Positions 13,201 through 25,200 of a stretch of DNA of 64,000 nucleotides are shown here, one piece after another; within the stretch, counting starts at the first letter, position 1, and each line of letters begins with the position of its first letter. Under the pieces are notes generated by a model that had not been told where the DNA came from, did not search any database, and worked only from the letters and a program-made list of their open reading frames with translations. The stretch lies in assembly GCA_020796225.1 (NCBI GenBank), contig CM036758.1:25252397-25316396 (forward strand), given 5' to 3'. This stretch comes from Arion vulgaris (lineage: Eukaryota > Mollusca > Gastropoda > Stylommatophora > Arionidae). Made by a program: the position numbers and the translations under genes.

Positions 13201-16200
13201 TGTTTATGCATATGTGGTCAATTTGATTTTCTGTTCTGTGATCTGGTGATACCCAGGTTGCTTTATGTATTCTTTTATGTGGAAAGACACTTCCACCTAT
13301 GACGTATTGATTCGCTGCACAGAAATTAGTGAATAGTTCTCCATTTTCGTTCTTTATTCCTAGTCCGTGTTTCCCCATGATCTCCTCGTAGCCTATGTTG
13401 TCCAAACCTATTTTGGCATTGAGGTCACCCACCAGAATTTTGATGTTCCCATTTCTCTGATTACCTATAGTATTTTGAAGTTTTATGTAAAATTCCTCCT
13501 TTACTTTTTCCTCTTTATCATTGGTAGGTGCATAACACTGGGTCACATTCAAGAATACTTTCTTTTGGTGGTTCTGAATGTTGCTGTGATTATCCTAGGA
13601 CTCACTGCTTCCCATTTTATTAGTGCATTCTCCGCTTCTTTAGATAGCATTAAAGCCACTCCTTCACTATGGGGGCATTTTCTTCCATATGGCCTGAGAA
13701 CAGCATTGTTTCTCCTGTGTTTAGGCGTTGTTTGCCTGCACCATTCCACCTAGTTTCACATAATCCCAAGATGCCAATCCCGTGAAATTTCATCTCATTT
13801 ACAACCTGTGCTGTCTTTCCCATTTGATACATACTTCTAACATTCCAGGTGCCAATTCTGGAGCTTTTCCTAGGTGAAAGGAAGATAATCTGCGGTGTAG
13901 ACTCCTTGCGGCTTTCTCTGCATCGCTTCATACCTCTTCTAGAAGAGCTTCCTTTCCTCTTGGTTGGCACAGTTTTTATTTTATTTTTATGTGACTTGTT
14001 CATGGTTGGTTGGATTTTGTGGCTAAAATTTTCTACTGGATAGGGTAGCCAGCCCTACGCCAAACCCACCTTAGTCGCCTCTTACGACATGCCTTGTAGG
14101 TCGCAGTGCTGCTACTCTTTGCTCCCTTGCGGGCCCGGCAGCACACGGGCGGCTATAGATTGCTGCTACTGAGAAAATGACTCAGGATGATTCTGCAGAG
14201 AAAATGGCTGGGGACAATGATTTAGAGAAAACGGCTCAGTATTCAAAACGATGCTACAGAGAAAAAGTTTCACAGGTTGGTGCTGCAGACTGTTGCAAAA
14301 GAGCGAGCGCATGTAAACAGTGTTGAGACTGTCATGTACTAGGAAGCATGAAGTTGAACAAAACTCATGCAGAATATTGTAGATCACAAAGCTCAGATAC
14401 CACATTTTGCTGTAAACTAACATCAGAATTTGACAGTCACATTTATGGTGCCAGAGCACGCAAGGGAAGCAAAGAATAGTACCACTGCAACCTACAATGC
14501 ATGTCATAGGAGGCAAACTGATGTAGGTCATAGGGATGCTACCCTAGTAAATAAAAAGCAGCGCAGGAACCGGTTGTGCTGGCCTTCTTGTAGGCGCATA
14601 ACTGGCACAACGTACAATCGCTCTTAGGCTCAGATCACATACAAATCACACTGGTTGACAAGTGGTCGATATGGAGCGTTCAAAGAAGAAGATTTGACAG
14701 TTATTGGCTTAAATCACAAAACAACAATGAGGGGTTAATAATTGGTTATCTTAGAGTGCATGCAGAAGAAGAAGAAGAAGCTTTGACTACATCTTAGACC
14801 TTGTGCTACCTTCTATGGAAACATAATTTTACTGGTTGTTATTCTATTGTTAATGGTTATTGGAACAATATCATAATACTGTGTGCAGACTCATAAGTTT
14901 TCAATCACTTCAAGCAGATGTTAAAAAGTATGCATACTCACTGGTTAAACACTCGTTCTTCTACTCCTTGGCTATCTATTTCTGCTTGTGCAATGTGTAA
15001 ACTCCTTAAATTGTTGTAATATTCAGTATATATATATATGGAACTGCAGTAAAACTATTTTATTGGCAAAACACGTAATTACATAGTACTGTAGTTTTAC
15101 AAATTACAAAAACAATGACAAAATACAGCAACGTTTGACCAACAAGGCCTTTATCAAGCAAGCGAACAAACAGGAGTGACAAATTAAAATGAAACACAAA
15201 TCCTGTTTCAAAAACATTTGTGTTTCATTTTAATTTGTCACTCCTGTTTGTTCGTTGTTGATAAAGCCTTGTTGGTCAAACTTGTGTAAATGTTGTATAG
15301 ATTCAACATCAATTTCATCGATTTGTATCTTTTGTTTCTCTATAATTTGCTTGTTTTCATTCTTGTTCAATCTATCTTTAATCATACATATCAAGTTTCT
15401 TTATTTTCTACATGAGATCAGAGCCTTGTTTACCAGAGAATGACAAGCTTTTGATTAGTGGTTCCTTGGACAGCACATTCAAGTTATGGGCATTACATTC
15501 AGGTACTAGGCTCATGTATGGCCACAAATATAAGCCATATCCTTATTTCTGTATGTATATGTATGGCTGTGTGTTTGTATGTGTAACTGTGTTTATATGT
15601 GTAACTGAGAACACAAGCTGTATACGTTTGGATGTATGTGTCAATGAAATCAAGCGATCTCATTTTGTGTATATGATGAAGTCAAAACATCCCAGTGTGT
15701 GTGTGGGACTGAAGTCAAGCATTCTCTGTCTCTATGACAAAGTGTGTGTGGGTGGGTGACTGAAATCAAGCCATTTAATTTTGTGTGTGGGATGAAATCA
15801 AATCATCTCAGTGTGTATGTGGGTGTGTGACTGAAGTCAAGCCATCTTTGCGTTTGTATAACTGATGTTGAGTCATCTGAATAAGACAAACACTGGATAT
15901 GATTATGAAAATGACTTCCTGAAAGACCTCGGCAGAACAGACACGGTTGTCATATTTTGTATGTACCAGACACTGCAGATTCAGCAGATACATAGACTAG
16001 CAATGTCAAACAGTTCTCTGTCAGTGTCAACAGGCGGAACAGACGCCGGAGCATGTCCTAAAACTGGTCCTCTTCTGGGTGACCTGAGAAGCAACATGTG
16101 GCCACACCCAGTCAACCTAAAAACTAAGCTTTAGGGGAAACCTGACAAACTTGAAACTGAGTATGCAGTTTGTGGTCTACAGTGGATTGTCTACAGTAGA

Positions 16201-19200
16201 TTTTGCGCACTTAACCAAAGATTGTAAAAGAAGAGAAAGAAGAAGAATAGTCATCTCAGTGTCCATATTAACAAAGTCAAGCCATCTTCCATTATGAGTC
16301 ACCTGACATCAGGGATCAGTAGAGAAAGCAAGAACAATCACTATATGGGAAATTAACTGAGCACTTATGAAGTAAGAGGTAAACACCATACTTCAATACC
16401 AAATAGATGAGACTGCAGTAAAACTATTTGATTGGCAAAAACATGATCACAAAGTACTGTAGTTTTACAAATTACAAAAACACTGACAAAATACAGCAAC
16501 GTTTTGACCAACAAGGCCTTTATCAAGCAAGCGAACAACAGGAGTGACAAATTTAAAAAACAAATGGACGACCAAAAATAAACGTTTCTAATGAAAATCT
16601 GGGAATAAAAACGAAAATCTGGGAATAAAACGAATAACGAAATAAATGTAACACAAAAACACACATAAAAACTAGAAATAGAACGGAAGAGAAACAATGA
16701 AAAATCTAGTAAATATATAACTTGAATACATGCAACATATACCCATATAGATTACAAGGCATGGGAAGAGAAAGTACTAAGAAGCATAGGAATGTAATAT
16801 GTTGAGCCCACGTGGTCAAAAGGTACCATACAAAGAAATCAACCGATTCTCCAGAGCAAATCGACTGCGATCATCCGAGGAACAGAGTAAAACTTATCTT
16901 AACTTTCCACCCCCATAGTTCACTGGTGAAAAATGTTTTATTCCGTCATCTGTCTATCCTTAAGTCAGATCCTGAGACCCGTTTGTCTTCCCAACTATCC
17001 TTTGGTGGCTTACAGATGGGACAGAAGTCTTAAGGATATGTTGGTACACAGTCGCCTTAAGTACAATATCCAGACTCATTTTGGCACTGTTCAGTGTGGC
17101 CGTCGGCATTGCAACACGCGTACTGTATCTTTTCCTTTAGCCACGTTTCTTATTGCCGATGGTTTCACATGCAAGTCCCGTAATCTTATCTATGCCATTA
17201 TCTGTAAGCGGTGTAACAAGGCTTATATCTACGAGACAGGCAAGAGGCTCAGTGACTGATTCGCCCAACACTTGTGCGACATACGCCAATGCTCTGTGAC
17301 CCCTGTAGCCACCCATTTCAATGATACTGGCCATCTAGGAGCTCACGATGTCCAAGTCACAGCCATCCGATCGTGTTCCTCGGATGATCGCAGTAGATTT
17401 GCTCTGGAGAATCGGTTGATTTCTTTGTATGGTACCTTGCGACCACGTGGGCTCAACGTATTACATTCCTATGCTTCTTAGTACTTTCTCTTCCCATGCC
17501 TTGTAATCTATATGGGTATATGTTGCATGTATTCAAGTTATATATTTACTAGATTTTCATTGTTTCTCTTCCGTTCTATTTCTAGTTTTTATGTGTTTTT
17601 TGTGTTACATTTATTTCGTTATTCGTTTTTATTCCCAGATTTTCGTTTTTATTCCCAGATTTTCATTAGAAACGTTTGTTTTTGGGCGTCCATTTGTTTT
17701 TTAAATTTGTCACTCCTGTTGTTCGTTTGCTTGATAAAGGCCTTGTTGGTCGAAACGTTGCTGTATTTTGTCATTGTTTTTGTAATTTGTAAAAGTACAG
17801 TACTTTGTGATTACGTGTTTTACTTCAATACCACAGAGATCTCCATTCAAGGTTTGAAGAGAGCTATAACACAATCTTCTCTAGAGTAGAATACCATCTA
17901 AGTCATGGAATTACAGACACCACCACAATGAGTTCAGTAGTTATTTGAGATATGAAAGAAAGCTTAGAAAATCTATCCCTCCCAACTAATCTCTGAAAGC
18001 TACAGTAAACCAGTGGTTAGTTCACTGACTTTATTTATAGATGGTCTTGGTTTGATCCCCAGTTGGAGTGGGATTTTTTAAACCACAGGTGGCTATCATA
18101 TCTACCCATCATCTGTTGAGTACCAGAATAACTCTGGGAAGTAATGATGTCCGTTGTATGTTGACCACATCACCTATATTATGCTGTTGTTCAAGAAATG
18201 TACAAGCGTAACACTGTATTCCCCAATATATATTAGTTGTTAACACCTTTCCATCTTTGCACATGGTAGTACAATGCTACTCTAATTCAGTAGGAAAAAA
18301 GCAAAGGCCATCCATGCAAAAGGTGGACCTCAGAAATAAGAAGAACCTGTGAAAAACACCATTTACGAAGAGTACATGAAATCCTGTTCTAGAAATGTCT
18401 TCTTATCCTGATGTTGTGATGCAAGATAGGTTTAGATAAAAGAAGAAAGAAGAGTAAGTCAGACTTCAAAATGGTATTAAAAAAACTACAATTCATGACA
18501 ATGACACCTGTGACTAGCAAAACCAATCTGCACGAGAAACGGTCTTCCATAATTGTTGCTGCCTCAAGTATATTGTGTGGTAGGAAAATGGGATCTTTGG
18601 TTTACTTTACAACTAATCGGTAGGAGACAAATCAACAGCGTTCTGAAAGTATAAACTTCACTGTTTGAAACAACAAAAACAGCCTGCGAACTCATAATGC
18701 CTGGACTAAAACAGCGATATATTTCATTATTTGAATATATATTCTGAAATGTTTTATTAATTTCTATTCTTTATTTATTTTGTTACAGGCCAGTTGCTGA
18801 GATCAGTATATACATATAGTCCTGTGTTGCATATTGGTTATTGTTTTCCAGCTGGTCGTTTGATTACTGGATCAGGTTAGACATCTTGATTTGCTTTTGT
18901 TTATTTTAACTAAACAATACTATATACCTACAAACAAATCACAGATTATAAAGAAGAAATGGAAACCGTAAGAGAGGCAAACAGAAAGCTTATACGGGTG
19001 CATGAAGACATAGAACAACTGGGAACTCCTCTTAAATGATGCAAAATCAGTGCTACATGTTTCTAAAAATCTCCAAAAAACGTAAATGAACTCGTATCTT
19101 CTTTATTGCAGCTCAACCTTGTCACCAAAGAAACAGTAGTAAGCAATGAATCCGACGCTAATCAAATAGACAAATTAAGAAATGTTCCCTAGTCTTTTCA

Positions 19201-22200
19201 GACTTTAGAGTATGAAGTCACTTCACATTTCTAGACTCTAGTGTGCAAGAGGTAGGAGGACCGATTCCATTCCTCTTGTGTGGAACATCGCATGTGGGAT
19301 TGAACCCACAACCCTTTTGCACCCAAGTTGATAGGTGAACGCTTTTGCATTACACTAATCTGTCCCACAGGATCCCAGGCTACTACTTCATAATAGGAAA
19401 GGACTTCCTCTTGGCAAGACACAGGAATCATTCTGACAGGTTTTTAATGACTTTATGTCATGAATTGAAAATTATGATTAAAAAAAAAGAGTTTCAGAAA
19501 CAGTTTAAGTGAATACACTCATCTGCAGACTTTTAAAGTCCACCTAAATGTCTTTACAAGAATAGATCTTCAGATGTCGGACAGGACATGGTGGGATGAC
19601 ACATGTGCAGAAAGCTTAAATCTGGTGAGTCTTGTAAAACGAGTCTAGATGTTGCAAAAGATTCATCATGTCGTCTCTTCAAGAATTATCATCATCATGT
19701 GCCATGTCGGCTGGTGTAGACATTCATAGATTTCCACAGATATCTATACATAGTACTAGCTGTAAGTTTGAGTTTTTACACTTCTGTGACATGAATCTAA
19801 GTTGTTATGTGGGATAGTATTTCAAGAAAAAGTCAAATGTTTATCCTAGAAAGGCTAGTGGCATGGTGAGTAATATATCTCAAATAAGGTAGTCTTTTAT
19901 TGAAGAGGAAACATGAGAACTGGTAGCACTTCATTTGATAAATCTCTCTTTTACTGTTATTATTTAACAAAAAATAATTGTAATATTTTTATTTTAACCT
20001 TTGTGCAAACAGATGGTGGGAAACTTGAGTTGTGGAACTTGGCTTCAGGGGAGAACACTTTTTCATCGCGTGCTCACACTGCCTCTATAACTGGCTTAAA
20101 GGTATTTCTTTAGAGACATGAATGAACTGCGTACACTCTGACTTGTGTTGCAAGACATGAATGAACTGTGTAATCTTACAAAATTAGAGTTTAAAATTCA
20201 TCCGTGTGGTGCGGGGCCCGATGGGAAGCAAAGAATAGTACCACTGCGACCTACAAGGCATGTTGTAAGAGGCAGCTGATGTGGGACCTCGGAAGCTACC
20301 TAGTAAATAAAAGCGTAGTAGAAATCGGATGTGCTGTCCTACTTGTAGACATATAAATGGCACAATGTACAACCGCTCTTAGGCTCAGATCACATACAAA
20401 TCACACAGAGTGGTTAACAAGTGGTCGATATGGAGCGTTCAAGAAGAAGAATTTACAATTGATTGTGTACATTTTCCTTCCTTCGTTCGCTTGAAATTTG
20501 TCTATATATTCAATGTTGTCTCTTGTATGAACTTCACTGTCTTTTGTAGCTCACACAGAGGTCCGTGCAGTGTGTACATTCTGAATTTGATGTCAAATTT
20601 CAGTTGTAACATTGACTTAGTCTGTAGTTATAATACTAATTCCGTGAGTGATGATGTTTTTCAAACTGTGCACCACCACCCATTATTCTATTTTTATCTT
20701 GTTTCCTTGGCATGATTTCAGTAGCAGACTTCATATTAGAAAATCTGCAAACATAAATATTGACAGAACTAAACATTTTTCAAAGATCTCCAACAATGCT
20801 GTGTACAGTTCTGCATCTGATGGTATCATCAGGATTGACCAGGTGACAGAGAGTGGCCATCTAGTGTGTCTCTTTGTGTCCGAAGCAGTTAAAACAGTGT
20901 CAGGCAGTCCACTTGTCACTAGACACATCCGATGTCTGGCTCTACATCAAGATATGATCCTGTTTGGAGATGATGCTAGAAATATCAAGCTTCTGGACTG
21001 GAAGAAAGGTCTGTTAGTTTTCATTATTTCCAAGTACTCTTTTTTCTTTGAACTCTCCGTGTCTACCACTTGTTAACCACTCTGTATGATTTGTATGTGA
21101 TCTGAGCCTAAGAGCGATTGTGCATTGTGCCAGTTATGCGCCTACAGGTAGGCCAGCATATCCAATTTTTGCAATGCTTTTTATTTTACTAGGGTAGCTT
21201 CCCTAGGTCCTACATCAGTTGCCTCTTACAACATACCTTGTAGGTCACAGTGGTACTATTCTATGCTTCTCTTGTGGGTCCCAGCACCACATGGGCGATA
21301 AGTATTCTCTCAAATTTGATATGGATTGAGAAGACACACTAACATCTCTCTAGAACATAGATTCCCAAACTTTTTCAGGCCACTTTGCACAACATCATAA
21401 ACGTTGTAACGCCCCCGATATTTATTTCAAAAATATTATTATTAATTGTTTTCTTTAAGGAGCAACACCCTAATCGCATGACCACCCAAATTCTTCTGAC
21501 CCACTATGCCCCTAGAATGCTTCAGCGCCCACTGGGCGGTACTCCATGAAGCTGCTCTAGAATCACTTTCCATTATGATTACTCATGAATGACAAAACAA
21601 GATAATATCCAAACTTTCCACCTTCCATCAAACTTGTCTGCAGTATAGCTTACTAGGACAAGAAATATCTTTAGCCTAGAACTGCTTGCACAGTCTCAGC
21701 AAGAGAATATGGACAAACTCATCCAAAAGAGACACTGGAGATGGAGACATATAAAGCATGGAGACTACCTCTGTTGAGATGGACACTAGAGAGTAAATAA
21801 AAACATGGAAGACCCAAAACGACCTAGAGGAGAACGGTAGAACGAGTACTGAATTAAATTAATCAAGGCTGGAACACAATACTCAGCTTGGGATTGGCTA
21901 CCCCAATCAGTAGAAAACTTTAGCTATAAAATTGAGCTAACCATAAACTAGCATGAGTTGGTTGAGGACCTATGGTTTTCTAAAGATCCAAATAGCCTAT
22001 TGCAGTGACAAAACATCGCTTTAAAGATGTGTGCTATTTTGTTGCTTTTCCGTCATAATTACTTTAACCTGTTCATATTAAATGATGCTTTAATAGTCTT
22101 AACTGAGAAATTACTTTTCAAAGCATGAAGTTGTAAACAAATAACAATTACATATCAAAATGTCTTATGCTAGAGTTAATAAATGGATTACTATTATTAA

Positions 22201-25200
22201 AGATAGCCATCGATTGATAATTATACATTTTTTCATAGATTGTAGTTGGATGCTAGTTTTATAATCATGTAATAACATGCATAAATCTACATTTTCTTTT
22301 TGTTTTGTATACATAAATATTTTTGATGAAACAACATCCATTTGTTTATTTAACTCTATTATAAACATTTTAGAAAAACTTGATTTTGTCTAAATTTATG
22401 TTAATCTTTGACTAATATGTTTCCGCATACTAAAATAAACTCTGTGCAATACAGTTAACTTTTGGAAAAATTCCATTTGCTTCACATTTGTATCTAAGCC
22501 CATTTGATAAACAATTTAAACATAACTGTCAGACAGTGTATTCTTTGATAACATTACACTTGCCCAAACTATAAACTCTGTCAGACATGTATCTATCCTT
22601 GAAACATTCATTTCAAATATAGCTGTCAGACATGTATCTACCCTTTGATAACTTACAGCTTGTCCAAATATAAGCTGTCAGACATGTATCTACCCTTTGA
22701 TAACTTACAGCTTGCCCAAATATAAGCTGTCAGACATGTATCTACCCTTTGATAACTCACAGCTTGTCCAAATATAAGCTGTCAGACATGTATCTACCCT
22801 TTGATAACTTACAGCTTGCCCAAATATAAGCTGTCAGACATGTATCTACCCTTTGATAATTTACAGCTTGCCAAATATAAGCTGTCAGACATGTATCTAC
22901 CCTTTGATAACTCACAGCTTGTCCAAATATAAGCTGTCAGACATGTATCTACCCTTTGATAACTTACAGCTTGCCCAAATATAAGCTGTCAGACATGTAT
23001 CTACCCTTTGATAACTTACAGCTTGCCCAAATATAAGCTGTCAGACATGTGTCTACCCTTTGATAACTTACAGCTTGCCCAAATATAAGCTGTCAGACAT
23101 GTGTCTACCCTTTGATAACTTACAGCTTGCCCAAATATAAGCTGTCAGACATGTATCTACCCTTTGATAACTTACAGCTTGCCCAAATATAAGCTGTCAG
23201 ACATGTATCTACCCTTTGATAACTTACAGCTTGCCCAAATATAAGCTGTCAGACATGTATCTACCCTTTGATAACTTACAGCTTGCCCAAATATAAGCTG
23301 TCAGACATGTATCTACCCTTTGATAACTTACAGCTTGCCCAAATATAAGCTGTCAGACATGTATCTACCCTTTGATAACTTACAGCTTGCCCAAATATAA
23401 GCTGTCAGACATGTATCTACCCTTTGATAACTTACAGCTTGCCCAAATATAAGCTGTCAGACATGTATCTACCCTTTGATAACTTACACTGCCCAAATAT
23501 AAGCTGTCAGACATATCTACCTTTGATAACTTACAGCTTGCCCAAATATAAGCTGTCAGACATGTATCTACCCTTTGATAACTTACAGCTTGCCCAAATA
23601 TAAGCTGTCAGACATGTATCTACCCTTTGATAACTTACAGCTTGCCCAAATATAAGCTGTCAGACATGTATCTACCCTTTGATAACTTACAGCTTGTCCA
23701 AATATAAGCTGTCAGACATGTATCTACTCTTTGATAACTTACAGCTTGCCCAAATGTTAATGTTTCAGACACTGTTAATCTTTGATTTTTATTAACATCC
23801 AGGTTTGGTCACTAAACTGTCGAACCACACAAACAGCTTCTCCTTTACGGATGCCTTGAGTTGCCATGGAGAATTATTGCTATCATCCAGCTATGATCTT
23901 GACCAAGGGCTTGGATATATCAACAGTAAGTCAGTTATATCAACATTTCCTGTTCTTGTTCTTTCTTTGTGTAACAAAAATGTATGAAACTGGTATTGCA
24001 CAGTAGCAGTCAGTTGGATTAAGTCTTCAATGTGTAAGTATAAATTGCAAGTATGGTCAATTCCCTAGTCTTCCCAGCTGAAAATAGGTACCTCATGCTG
24101 TTCAATCTTCCAACACTATCCTTTGGTGGCTTACAGACGGGACAGAAGCCTTAAGGATATGTTGGTTCACATTCGCCTCAAGCCTAATATCCAGAGTCAT
24201 TTTGGCACCATCCAGTGTGGCCGTCGGCGCTGCAACACTTGTGCTTATGTCATACAGACCGGCACGGTGTCTTTTCCAAAAGCCACGTTCGTTGTTGAAG
24301 ACAGTTTCACATGCGAGTCCGGTAATATTATCTATGCCATTATCTGCAAGCGGTGCAACAAGGCCTATATTGGGAAACCGGCAGGAGACTCAGTGACCGA
24401 TTCGCCCAACACTTGCGCGATATACGCCAATGCTCTGTGACCCCTGTAGCTACCCATTTCAATGATACTGGCCATTCAGGAGCTTGCGATGTCCAGGTCA
24501 CAGCCATCCGATCATGTTCCTCTGATGATCGTAGTAGATTTGCTCTGGAGAATCGGTTGATTTCTTTGTATGGTACCTTGCGACCACGCGGCTCAACGTA
24601 TTACATTCTTATGCTTCTTAGTACTTTCTCTTCCTATGCTTTGTACTCTATATGGGTATATGTTGCATGTATTCAAGTTATATATTTACTAGATGTTTCA
24701 TTGTTTCTTTTCCGTTCTATTTCTAGTTTTTATGTGTGTTTTTGTGTTACATTTATTTCGTTATTCGTTTTATTCCAGCTTTTCCTTAGATACGTTTGTA
24801 TTTGGTCGTCCATTTGTGTTTCATTTTAATTTGTCACTCCTGTTTGTTCGTTTGCTTGATAAAGGCCTTGTTGGTGAAACGTTGCTGTATTTCGTCACTG
24901 TTTCTGTATTTTGTAAAACTATAGTACTTTGTTTGTATGTGTTTCACTACCTCATGCTGCCACTTGTGTACTTTTCTCCTCCAGAATGTATAGAAGGGTA
25001 TGCATGGTGATGGTTCTTGTGGCTCACCCGTTAAACACTCATTATTTTACTACTCATGTGCCGAGTTCTACTTGTGCAATGTTGATTCCAAATTCCTTCA
25101 GTTGCATTTTCTCTCTCTCTCTTACTCTCTCCCTCCTCTCTCTCTCCCTCCAGAGTGCCAGTTGTGTGCACATATCACGAAACCGTTCACTACCACCTCT

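Larger units (their letters stand above)
16402..17820 (+). mobile_element. Penelope-like element with inverted arms and GIY-YIG domain
   Basis: Flanked by the 13-bp direct repeat TACTTCAATACCA (16389-16401 and 17821-17833). The left part (about 16415-16883) is the reverse complement of the right part (about 17375-17818), the inverted terminal arrangement typical of Penelope-like elements. Only the C-terminal end of the protein is present: a linker and a GIY-YIG endonuclease domain (LIYAIICKRCNKAYIYETGK, then VTPVATHFNDTGH). The reverse transcriptase is missing. It interrupts the head of a reversed SINE-A copy (GTAAGAGGTAAACACCATAC / CAGAGATCTCC). Confidence 0.85.

Noticed and set aside
13367..13753. 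Hydrophobic + strand frame looking like a membrane protein
   Set aside because: Antisense shadow of the LINE endonuclease domain, whose motifs are clear on the other strand.
16365..16697. Aromatic-rich frame, repeated on the other strand at 17512-17889
   Set aside because: Both are the noncoding terminal region of the Penelope-like element read in each inverted arm.
22520..23757. Possible CRISPR-like array
   Set aside because: Units are contiguous with no variable spacers, and the context is an animal intron. It is a minisatellite.
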